NCBI GenBank assembly: GCA_964567485.1 | Contig: CAZMMX010000021.1 | Span: 1-47,254, forward strand | Length of the DNA: 47,254 bases | Source: UBA1413 sp964567485 | GTDB lineage: Bacteria > Bacteroidota > Bacteroidia > Bacteroidales > Prolixibacteraceae | Direction: 5' to 3' | Part shown: in pieces, positions 40,861 to 47,254 of the stretch | How the letters are laid out: the number at the start of each line of letters is the position of its first letter | How positions within the stretch are numbered: position 1 is the stretch's first letter | Position numbers and translations under genes: made by a program | Notes under the pieces: generated by a model | The model's input: the letters and a program-made list of their open reading frames with translations, nothing else | Databases searched by the model: none | What the model was told of the DNA's origin: nothing

Positions 40861-40948
40861 AAATCCCTGAGTTTTGAATGTGGAAATCTAGAGTCTTGAA
40901 TGAAGGAATATTGAGTTCGGAGTCTTGAGTAAAACAAAATAAAGAGAT

Positions 40949-41617
40949 ATGATAAAATCGATGGTTTATAAGGAGTGGATCAAGGTGCGGTGGATGCTGC
41001 TTCTGTACACCCTTCTGGCTTTGCTGGCGGTGGGGTACATATTTGTCAGGGTGAGGTATAACTTCACCTTCAATGAGGCTGAGAATTTCTGGTACACGAT
41101 TCTCTTCCAGGGCTACAACTGGTTCAAATACCTGATGTACCTTCCCCTGTTGGGCGGTATGGCCCTGGCGGTGGCGCAGTACTTCCCCGAAACGGTGAAC
41201 AAGCGCATCAAGCTCACCTTTCATCTTCCGGTGGAAGAAAACAGGAGTCTGCTGATGATGATGCAGTTCGGCACCCTCTGTTTGCTGGCCTCTTTTCTGG
41301 TGGTTTTCCTGCTTTTCCTGGGGTTGTCGCTGGTGTGGTTTCCGAAGGAGATCATCTGGTCGGCGGTGGTGTCGGTGACTCCGTGGTTTCTGGGAGGCTT
41401 CGCTGCCTATTATCTGGGGGCGCTGATCATCCTGGAACCTGTGTGGCTGCGGCGCATCCTTTACTTCCTGGTAGCTGCAGCCTTTGTCCCCTTCTTTATT
41501 AAAAACAGCGTGCCGGGGGGGTATGCTCCGGCGATTCTGGTCCTCTTTCTGATGACCTGTCTGCTGAGTGTGTCGTTATTGTTTTCAGGATACCGTTTCA
41601 GGAAAGGAGAAATGTGA
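40949..41617 (+). CDS. ABC transporter permease-like membrane protein
   Basis: A 222-residue integral membrane protein with about six helices (14-34, 57-78, 105-129, 137-160, 168-184, 193-212), a cytoplasmic start (MIKSMVYKEWIKVRW) typical of ABC-2 type permeases, and a Lys/Arg-rich segment between helices 2 and 3 (FPETVNKRIKLTFHLPVEENR). The stop overlaps the DUF4857 start (TGATG), so the two are coupled. An 88-bp spacer with degenerate GAGTC repeats separates it from the ATPase gene. Confidence 0.8.
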   Translation: MIKSMVYKEWIKVRWMLLLYTLLALLAVGYIFVRVRYNFTFNEAENFWYTILFQGYNWFKYLMYLPLLGGMALAVAQYFPETVNKRIKLTFHLPVEENRSLLMMMQFGTLCLLASFLVVFLLFLGLSLVWFPKEIIWSAVVSVTPWFLGGFAAYYLGALIILEPVWLRRILYFLVAAAFVPFFIKNSVPGGYAPAILVLFLMTCLLSVSLLFSGYRFRKGEM

Positions 41618-42870
41618 TGATGGTCAGGATAAGCCGATATGTATTGGTGCTGGTGGCTGTGATGGCCGCGGCAGCCACGCTTCCGCAGTTGTACTGGATG
41701 GTTTTTGAGAAGCCGGTGAGGGCTCCCTTTATCATGTACAGTTGTGTCGATGAGGATTTTATGATTCAGCGCAGCGGGGAGCCCATGGTCAGGGAAGACA
41801 CCCGTGGGAACCAGTATACCCGTGAGGAGTATGAGGAGAAGCTGCCCCTGCTTTACATGCGTCAGCTGATGCTTTCGGGGACCATGCTCGACACCATCAG
41901 GGGGGTGGCCATGGATGCCCATGATATCAATATGACGCGTTCTTTCTTCCGCTATACGCCCACCGACCGGTATACCCCTGATCCGGGGCTTTATCCGCTT
42001 TTTGAGTCGGAATCGGGGCGTGCCAACCTCGAAATGCCGAAGGACTTCTTCCGCATCACCTGGAGGATGGAATTCACCGATGCCAAAAGCAACAAAGTCG
42101 ACGAGGAGAAGAGCCAGCGATATTCGGCAGCCCTTTACCACTACGGCTTCCAGTTTCCGGCCACGCGCATCGCGGGACTTCCGACCACGCGGAAATCGTG
42201 TGATGAGGGATACCTGATCACCGATGCCGCGGAACAGCTGTTCCATGTCAAGATGGTGCAGGGAAAGCCCTATGTGCAGAAGGTGGAGCTTCCCGAGGGG
42301 TTGCGGTTTGAGCATATCGCCTGTGTCGACTTCCGTGATAAGCTCTATTATGCTTATCTGGTAGATAAGGGCGGGGAGATCTGGATTCTGACGCAGGAGG
42401 ATTACCAGATGGTGAAACTTCCGGCAGGCTCTTTCCGTCCGGAAAGCGAGGATCTCCGCATTTACGGGGACCTGTTCAACTACCATGTGATCGTCAATGG
42501 CGAGGGGTTTATCCGCATTGCCGTGCTCGACAAGGAGTTCAACAAGGTCGATGAATACCAGGAAACCTGGGTGCCGAAGATGGAGCAGCCCGAGGGGAAG
42601 GCCTTCACCTGGCTCTTTCCCGGGGAATTGAATGTCGCCAGTGAGACCAGCAACTTCCTGAAGTTCCGTTATGACGGGAATCCCGTGCTGCGGTGGATAT
42701 GGCTCAGTCTGGCGCTGGTGGCGCTGCATCTCTTTCTGGTCAGCAGGAGTAAAGAACGGGGTATGGCGAAGAGCCTGCTGCGTCATGGTGTAGACCTGGC
42801 CATTGTGCTGGTCACCGGCATTTTCGGCTTCATCGCCGTCAGAATTTTCCCTAACAGGTTTTTTGACTGA
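41617..42870 (+). CDS. DUF4857 membrane protein
   Basis: About 417 residues. An N-terminal membrane segment (RYVLVLVAVMAAAATLPQLYWM) leads to a long periplasmic domain (residues 35-350, with TRSFFRYTP, FFRITWRMEFTDAKSNKVDEEKSQRY and WVPKMEQPEGKAFTWLFPGELN), then two more helices at about 355-375 and 388-410. This is the DUF4857 pattern, a family encoded next to ABC ATPase/permease genes in Bacteroidota. I start at the ATG that overlaps the permease stop (41617); GTG at 41614 and ATG at 41620 are alternatives. It probably forms the third part of the ABC complex. Confidence 0.8.
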   Translation: MMVRISRYVLVLVAVMAAAATLPQLYWMVFEKPVRAPFIMYSCVDEDFMIQRSGEPMVREDTRGNQYTREEYEEKLPLLYMRQLMLSGTMLDTIRGVAMDAHDINMTRSFFRYTPTDRYTPDPGLYPLFESESGRANLEMPKDFFRITWRMEFTDAKSNKVDEEKSQRYSAALYHYGFQFPATRIAGLPTTRKSCDEGYLITDAAEQLFHVKMVQGKPYVQKVELPEGLRFEHIACVDFRDKLYYAYLVDKGGEIWILTQEDYQMVKLPAGSFRPESEDLRIYGDLFNYHVIVNGEGFIRIAVLDKEFNKVDEYQETWVPKMEQPEGKAFTWLFPGELNVASETSNFLKFRYDGNPVLRWIWLSLALVALHLFLVSRSKERGMAKSLLRHGVDLAIVLVTGIFGFIAVRIFPNRFFD

Positions 42871-42915
42871 CGACCGGCGGTTTTTTTGTTGTCCATTCCC
42901 TTCAATTTTATTTTT

Positions 42916-42923
42916 TAAATTTG
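42916..42923 (+). promoter_or_regulatory. -7 box (TAAATTTG) of the toxin-antitoxin operon
   Basis: Exact TAnnTTTG 16 nt before the antitoxin ATG. A TTG at 42889-42891 is a possible -33 element, with 24 nt spacing, slightly longer than usual. Confidence 0.55.
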
Positions 42924-42939
42924 TGGAAATATCTATGGT

Positions 42940-43137
42940 ATGGAAGCTGTTGTTATAGAAACTACGAATGAAGCCGATGTAAAATTCTGGCTCAGTCTGG
43001 CAAAAAAAACAGGCACCCGGGCAAGGGCCATAAAATCAGGTTCTCTTGAAGACAAAATCCTTGGTGAGATGATTGAAGAGGGAATGAGTACCCGTAATGT
43101 GAGCCGCAAAAGAGTGATGGACCTACTTGAAAAATGA
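42940..43137 (+). CDS. Antitoxin of a type II toxin-antitoxin pair
   Basis: A 65-residue, charged, helical protein (WLSLAKKTGTRARAIKSGSLEDKILGEMIEEG), encoded directly before a RelE/ParE-type toxin. It overlaps the toxin start by 4 nt (ATGA), the standard arrangement for antitoxins. I do not recognise the DNA-binding family. It should bind and neutralise the toxin and repress the operon. Confidence 0.75.
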   Translation: MEAVVIETTNEADVKFWLSLAKKTGTRARAIKSGSLEDKILGEMIEEGMSTRNVSRKRVMDLLEK

Positions 43138-43400
43138 AAACTGTATTTAAGAATTCATTTTACAAGGGGATTACGCGCATTGACTCTTCAGTCATCAAGA
43201 AAGAAATTGCTGCCGTAATTTGCCAAGTTGAATCAGCATCTGGTCCCCGGAGTATATCCAATCTGAAAAAAATATCAGGTTATGACCATTGTTTCAGGAT
43301 AAAAGTCAAGGATTACAGGATTGGGATTAAAATACTTGGGGACACCGTATACTTCGTTGCATGCGAACATAGAAAGGATATCTACCGGATTTTTCCCTGA
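43134..43400 (+). CDS. RelE/ParE-family toxin
   Basis: An 88-residue toxin of the RelE/ParE fold. The family pattern is clear in the second half: NLKKISGYDHCFRIKVKDYRIG, GDTVYFVACEHRKDIYRIFP, with the Arg in RIKVKDYR and the HRKDIYR end. Whether it cuts mRNA like RelE or poisons gyrase like ParE is not visible. It is translated from the antitoxin's overlapping stop. Confidence 0.85.
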   Translation: MKTVFKNSFYKGITRIDSSVIKKEIAAVICQVESASGPRSISNLKKISGYDHCFRIKVKDYRIGIKILGDTVYFVACEHRKDIYRIFP

Positions 43401-43505
43401 AAGAGTTGTTTAACTCAGTACAGACAGTGGATAACTGACGTATCGTCAAATGTTAAGAGAGGAATTTCCTGGTTGGAGGAGCGGTTTGTATTGTTTTGAC
43501 GACTT

Positions 43506-44957
43506 TTATTGTTTTGGGATAGTGCTCTCCCTCCCCAGGATGAAGTTAGAGAGGCGTTCCGCCGAGACGTCGCGGGCGATGACCCTTTTGTCGCGGTCCA
43601 GCACATAAATCATGGGCAGGGCGTAGATGTCGTATTTCTCCTCGACCATTTCCTGACCGGTGGGGTCGAAGACGTTGATCCAGGTGAGTTTTTTGGAGAC
43701 GATATAGTCGTTCCACACCTCTTTGTCGCGTTCCAGGTAGACGGCAAAGACCTCCATTCCGCGTGATTTGTAGAGGTTGTAATTCCGGATGAGACGGTCG
43801 GTGATGGGCTGGCATGCCGAGCATCCGGGGTTAAAGAAATAGAGGACGGTGAGGGGGGATTCCACTTCCGAGAGGCTAAGTTCCTTACCCTCGGGGGTTT
43901 GGAGGCGCAAGTCGGTGGCTACGGAGCCTACGGGGTTCAGACGGGCTCTGGCGGTACGGTCGGCGACTCGGGCCAGAAACACGGGATCGCTGAAGCGCTC
44001 CCTGTGGGGGAGGATGTGATTTTCGGCGATGTGGATGCATACCTGGCGGTGTTCGGGGAGGACGGAATTCCGGTAGAGTTCATAGAGGTATTCGGCGGCC
44101 TGGCTGAAGACCGCGGGGTGGATCCCCTCTTTTTCCAACAGGGGGGTCACATGGGTGATCACCGAGTCGGGGTGGCGGTGCACCATCCGTTTGAAGTAAT
44201 AATCGAGTTTCTGCTCGAACAGGGGGGTGGCTGTGATGCGCGGATCGGCAAATGATATATGGTCGAAAAAGTGTCTCTTCGTATAGGTGGTATAGTAGTC
44301 GCGGATCAGTATATTCCGGTTGGGGATGGAATCGGGGAAGTCGGGTTCTGGGATCGGGGCTTCGTGGATGGCCATGGTGAAGAGGTTGACCATGGAGCCG
44401 GGGAAGGCCTTTTCGATCGATTCCACCTTGCGTTGGCGTTCACCCTCCAGCTTTTTATAGGCGGCACCGATGGCCATGGCCGAGTCGGGGTTGTCCTGGC
44501 TTTTGCGGAGGCGTAGTTCCAGGGCTTCCTGGTCCGTGCGGGTTTTTTCAATGAAGCGCTGGTAGTCGGCGAAGGCCTGGTTTTCGGGGGAGCCCTCGAA
44601 GCGCAGCATGGCGGGAAGCCGGGCGGGATTGGCGGAGAGGGAGAAGAATTGGCGCGCCCCTTCCGAAATGAGAAAGGCGATGTTTCCCTTGTCCTTCAGT
44701 TCAATGGCATACATTCCCGGAGCCAGCGGCTGGTCGCCGCGGAACAGCGCCTTGCTTCCCTTCATGAGCTGGCTACCGATGCGTTCGGTGTGGCTGCCGC
44801 GGTATTTCACCATAAAGAGAGAATCGGTGATCTCATAACCTTCGAAATAGACGGCAATGGAATAGCCTGAGGGCGTGGTGGTCTTGGCGGTTTCTCCGGA
44901 AGTGATGGCCCATAACAAACTGAGGGTGAGGGCCGAAATCAATATTTTGTGGTTCAT
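43506..44957 (-). CDS. TlpA-like thioredoxin-fold protein with DUF5106-like middle domain
   Basis: A 483-residue envelope protein. After the signal (NHKILISALTLSLLWAITSG) comes a DUF4369-like beta domain (about 30-110), then a helical DUF5106-like domain (about 140-320: AFPGSMVNLFTMAIHEAPIPEP, VFSQAAEYLYELYRNS), and a C-terminal AhpC/TSA-redoxin domain from about 345 with a CSAC active site in YFFNPGCSACQP and the cis-Pro ALPMIYVLD. It should be a periplasmic disulfide reductant. The promoter box at 45016-45023 and a long leader hairpin lie upstream. Confidence 0.85.
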   Translation of the reverse strand: MNHKILISALTLSLLWAITSGETAKTTTPSGYSIAVYFEGYEITDSLFMVKYRGSHTERIGSQLMKGSKALFRGDQPLAPGMYAIELKDKGNIAFLISEGARQFFSLSANPARLPAMLRFEGSPENQAFADYQRFIEKTRTDQEALELRLRKSQDNPDSAMAIGAAYKKLEGERQRKVESIEKAFPGSMVNLFTMAIHEAPIPEPDFPDSIPNRNILIRDYYTTYTKRHFFDHISFADPRITATPLFEQKLDYYFKRMVHRHPDSVITHVTPLLEKEGIHPAVFSQAAEYLYELYRNSVLPEHRQVCIHIAENHILPHRERFSDPVFLARVADRTARARLNPVGSVATDLRLQTPEGKELSLSEVESPLTVLYFFNPGCSACQPITDRLIRNYNLYKSRGMEVFAVYLERDKEVWNDYIVSKKLTWINVFDPTGQEMVEEKYDIYALPMIYVLDRDKRVIARDVSAERLSNFILGRESTIPKQ

Positions 44958-44971
44958 ATGTTTAAATTTTT

Positions 44972-45011
44972 CGTTGATGGGGTCTGTCCCCGGTTGTGGG
45001 GGACCCCAACG
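44972..45011 (-). promoter_or_regulatory. Long leader hairpin upstream of the TlpA-like gene
   Basis: CGTTG and GGGTC pair with GACCC and CAACG, interrupted by a 3-nt bulge, with an inner CCCC/GGGG stem: about 14 base pairs between the -7 box and the start codon. No T run follows on the minus strand, so it is not a simple terminator. Confidence 0.5.
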
Positions 45012-45015
45012 AATA

Positions 45016-45023
45016 CAAAAATA
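45016..45023 (-). promoter_or_regulatory. -7 box (TATTTTTG) of the TlpA-like gene
   Basis: Exact TAnnTTTG on the minus strand, 16 nt beyond the queG stop and 59 nt before the TlpA-like start codon. Confidence 0.5.
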
Positions 45024-45038
45024 GAAAAAATCAGGCTT

Positions 45039-46013
45039 TCATCTGCCGGAGCCGGTAAAAGAGGTGGTTGATGCGGGTGTCAGTCTTTGAATATTCAAAA
45101 GGGTTCTTCTGATTCCTGCATATCCTGTTCTGCGCAGGGGGGATTCCCTGAATCGGGCGTTGAATTGTTCTTCTGTCATGTTTAGCCACTCTTCCCTGGT
45201 GAGTTGGAGGAGTCCGGGCAGGGGTTGGTAGTCCGGCTCGTGGTGGGGGATGGCTTTGCGGTTCCAGGGGCAGACTTCCTGGCAGATATCGCACCCGAAG
45301 AGGCGGTTTCGGAAGAGGGGGGTGAGTGCGGGGTTTTGGTCGCCGCGGAGTTCGATGGTCTGGTAGGAGATGCAGTGGCGGGCGTCGATGATGCGTGGGG
45401 TGATGATGGCGCGGGTCGGACAGGCGTCGATGCAGCGGGTACAGGTGCCGCAGCGGTCGGGAACCTCGGTGATGGGGTCCGTAGGAATTTCCGCATCGAT
45501 GATCAGTTCCCCGATGAAGAAGTAGCTGCCGTGTTCCGGGGAAATGAGCATACTGTTTTTGCCGATCCACCCCAGTCCGGCCCTGCGTGCCCAAGCCCTT
45601 TCCAGAACGGGTGCCGAGTCGGTGAAGGCCCTGCCGTGGCAGGGGGTGATGTCTGTTTGGATAAACCGGAGGAGTTCCCCGAGTTTTTGTTTAATGACCT
45701 GGTGGTAATCTTTTCCGCGGGCGTAGCGCGAAATGATGGGAGCTTCAGGGTCGGCGGGCAGCTCAGGGGAGTAGTAATTATGGAGGACGATGATCAGGGT
45801 GCGGGCGTCTTCCACCAGGAGACGGGGGTCGAGGCGCTTATCCAGGTTACGCGCCATGTAGTCCATGGTGCCGTGCATCCCCTCGTCGGTCCAGCGGGTC
45901 AGGCAGGTTTTCTCTTCCGCCAGGGTTCCGGCAGGCACCACGGCGCAATCCAAAAATCCCAGTTCCCTGGCTTTGGCCTTGATGTTTTCGTGAGCAGGTT
46001 GAGGCATGTCCAC
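45039..46013 (-). CDS. queG: Epoxyqueuosine reductase
   Basis: A 324-residue cobalamin- and iron-sulfur-dependent enzyme that performs the last step of queuosine modification of tRNA. The cobalamin-binding half holds SRYARGKDYH, the catalytic Asp132 (FTDSAPVLER) and GLGWIGKNSMLI. The ferredoxin half has two clusters: CGTCTRCIDACP (188-199) and CDICQEVCPW (241-250), plus Cys214. There is no C-terminal HEAT domain. The last 20 residues (TLLNIQ onwards) do not look conserved. It is the second gene after fic (21-nt gap), same strand. Confidence 0.94.
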   Translation of the reverse strand: MDMPQPAHENIKAKARELGFLDCAVVPAGTLAEEKTCLTRWTDEGMHGTMDYMARNLDKRLDPRLLVEDARTLIIVLHNYYSPELPADPEAPIISRYARGKDYHQVIKQKLGELLRFIQTDITPCHGRAFTDSAPVLERAWARRAGLGWIGKNSMLISPEHGSYFFIGELIIDAEIPTDPITEVPDRCGTCTRCIDACPTRAIITPRIIDARHCISYQTIELRGDQNPALTPLFRNRLFGCDICQEVCPWNRKAIPHHEPDYQPLPGLLQLTREEWLNMTEEQFNARFRESPLRRTGYAGIRRTLLNIQRLTPASTTSFTGSGR

Positions 46014-46034
46014 CTTATGATTCTTTAGATTGTT

Positions 46035-47138
46035 TTACAGGGCGAGGTGGTAACTGGTATTCCGGCCTTTTCCAGTTACGGCGAGGGCTTCTATTTCCGC
46101 AAGGTATTGCAGATCGCGGGTAGCAGTGGCTTTTGAAACGCCGCAAAGGCCTATATATTTCCGGGCATTCATTCCTCCCTGAAAGCCGCCTGGCCCCTCT
46201 TCCCACATCCTGCTGACCGCTTTCATCTGGCGATTATTCAACCTGTTTCGGAAAAGATCGAAGAATCTCACTTTCTGAAGGGTGAAATCAATGTCGTTTT
46301 CGGCGTCTGTCTGGGCGGCCAGGATGGTCTTTGTGAAATAGTGTATCCACGGGGTCAGTTCCAGTGAATGTTGTGCTTTTTCCAAGGCACTGTAATAACT
46401 TTTCTTGTCACGGTCGATGGCTTTTGATAAGCTGAGCAGCACGGGCCGGTCCAGACCCTGGGAAAGGGCTTTCTCGGCAATGGCCCTGCCGATTCTTCCG
46501 TTTCCGTCGGAAAAAGGATGGATGGATTCAAAATAGAGATGGGCCACGGCCGACCGCACGGGTGCTTTATTGATTTCGCTTTTTGCACCCGGAGCCGTGT
46601 CGTTGAACCATTTTATAAATTGACACATTTCCGCGGGAACAGCAGAGGAGGGTGGCGCCTCAAAATGAACCTTGATATTGCCGAAGGCTCCGGAAATCAC
46701 CTGCATGGGTTCGGGATGACTTCTCCAGTGACCAGTTTCATCACTCTTCAGATGAGTGAACAATAATGAATGCCATTTTAAGAGCGTTTCTTCACTAAGA
46801 GGATCTTTAAAAGTATTCCTGACATCCAACATTAAGGTACTGATGCCCTGTACCCTTTTATCTTTTGTTTCTGTCAGGGGAAGTATTCCGAGATTTTTCC
46901 TCACAGAAGAGATAACATCTTCCCGGCTGAGGAATTCGCCCTCAATGGAAGAAGTCTTCATGGCTTCTGATACCACTAATCCGATCAGTGCCTCTTGCCG
47001 GACATCCGGGGGGAACGCGGCGTACATACCCGATACCCTACCAGCTTTATCCAGAAACCGGTAAAGCTCCTCTTCGATATTCCCTTCATCCCAGGTAAAA
47101 TGAGGCCACCCCTTTTGTTGCCAGTTGTACGGAAGCAT
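46035..47138 (-). CDS. Fic-family protein with N-terminal inhibitory motif and C-terminal winged helix
   Basis: A 367-residue Fic (AMPylase-type) enzyme. The Fic motif HPFSDGNGRIGR is at 207-218, with the catalytic His207. The N-terminal part holds the inhibitory helix motif TSSIEGE (62-68), the S/TxxxEG pattern of auto-inhibited Fic proteins, and the Fic_N domain. After the Fic core the C-terminal 80 residues (RLNNRQMKAVSRMWEE, MNARKYIGLCGVSKATATRDL, EIEALAVTGKGRNTSYHL) look like a DNA-binding winged helix. The arrangement fits a class II Fic protein that may also regulate its own gene. Targets are unknown. Confidence 0.9.
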   Translation of the reverse strand: MLPYNWQQKGWPHFTWDEGNIEEELYRFLDKAGRVSGMYAAFPPDVRQEALIGLVVSEAMKTSSIEGEFLSREDVISSVRKNLGILPLTETKDKRVQGISTLMLDVRNTFKDPLSEETLLKWHSLLFTHLKSDETGHWRSHPEPMQVISGAFGNIKVHFEAPPSSAVPAEMCQFIKWFNDTAPGAKSEINKAPVRSAVAHLYFESIHPFSDGNGRIGRAIAEKALSQGLDRPVLLSLSKAIDRDKKSYYSALEKAQHSLELTPWIHYFTKTILAAQTDAENDIDFTLQKVRFFDLFRNRLNNRQMKAVSRMWEEGPGGFQGGMNARKYIGLCGVSKATATRDLQYLAEIEALAVTGKGRNTSYHLAL

Positions 47139-47159
47139 GAGCCGCTGTTTTCTTTTTCC

Positions 47160-47210
47160 GGCTCAAATATAACAAAATTATGAGCCAATTACAAGTGGTA
47201 AACGGCTCAT
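47160..47210 (-). promoter_or_regulatory. fic promoter region with three TGAGCC-type half-sites
   Basis: The -7 box TATATTTG (47164-47171, minus strand) is exact and lies 25 nt before the fic ATG. Around it are GGCTCA (47160-47165), TGAGCC (47181-47186) and GGCTCA (47204-47209), spaced 21 and 23 bp, about two helical turns. The outer pair forms ATGAGCC/GGCTCAT with 17 bp between. This is a candidate operator. Confidence 0.45.
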
Positions 47211-47254
47211 TGATCGATACAATCTCTCTGGCCTTCCTGTTATGCTGTGGGTTG
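47180..47254 (+). CDS. Possible start of a plus-strand gene, cut off by window edge
   Basis: An ATG at 47180 opens 25 codons to the edge: MSQLQVVNGSLIDTISLAF then a hydrophobic Cys-containing stretch. It may be the start of a divergent membrane protein, or chance. Its start codon sits inside the proposed fic operator. Too short to judge. Confidence 0.2.
   Translation, partial: MSQLQVVNGSLIDTISLAFLLCCGL

Overview
The window is a 47 kb stretch of a Bacteroidota chromosome, probably Bacteroidales-like, with GC in the high fifties by eye. The evidence is a type IX secretion sorting tail, a TonB-dependent receptor with a carboxypeptidase-like domain, DUF349, DUF4876, DUF6850 and DUF4857 proteins, ammonia-dependent AsnA, and promoters with the Bacteroidota -7 box TAnnTTTG close upstream of many starts. 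Shine-Dalgarno sequences are scarce. One 100-base run of N marks an assembly gap. There is no sign of phage, insertion sequences or CRISPR.

Layout. 1-8.7 kb: a truncated DUF1846 protein, an amidohydrolase, a two-domain M16 peptidase, a DUF6132/thioredoxin pair, a cytidylate-kinase-like protein, an M24 aminopeptidase and a phosphatase-like protein that has lost its catalytic residues. 8.8-15.4 kb: DUF349 protein, pyrG and yidC, almost without gaps, then a small lipoprotein. 15.5-24.2 kb: housekeeping genes (ribH, a TPR protein, recF, DUF721, ndk, a DHH phosphoesterase, two FKBP lipoproteins, tRNA-Arg, asnA, an MBL hydrolase and an RsmI-like methyltransferase). 24.4-31.3 kb: a respiratory and sulfur locus with an octaheme cytochrome c, a cytochrome b, two YeeE/YedE transporters (one fused to a rhodanese-like domain without its cysteine), a lipoprotein and a membrane polyferredoxin. 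31.4-42.9 kb: a probable transport locus, with a secreted double-propeller protein, TonB receptor, DUF4876 lipoprotein, DUF6850 outer membrane barrel, ABC ATPase, permease and DUF4857 protein. 42.9-47.2 kb: a RelE-type toxin-antitoxin pair, a TlpA-like protein, queG and a fic gene with a possible operator.

Two things stand out. The first is a leader of about 105 nt found three times, always in sense and always 102-104 nt before the start codon of otherwise unrelated genes (small lipoprotein, cytochrome b, ABC ATPase). Its CATCTGTTT-like 3' arm can pair either with its own 5' arm or with the start-codon region. That is the geometry of a translational switch or a regulon-wide 5'UTR element. The second is the TonB/DUF4876/DUF6850/ABC/DUF4857 locus, which looks like a complete, uncharacterised envelope transport system; its inner-membrane half is preceded by one copy of that leader. 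Domain calls come from reading motifs, not from database searches.
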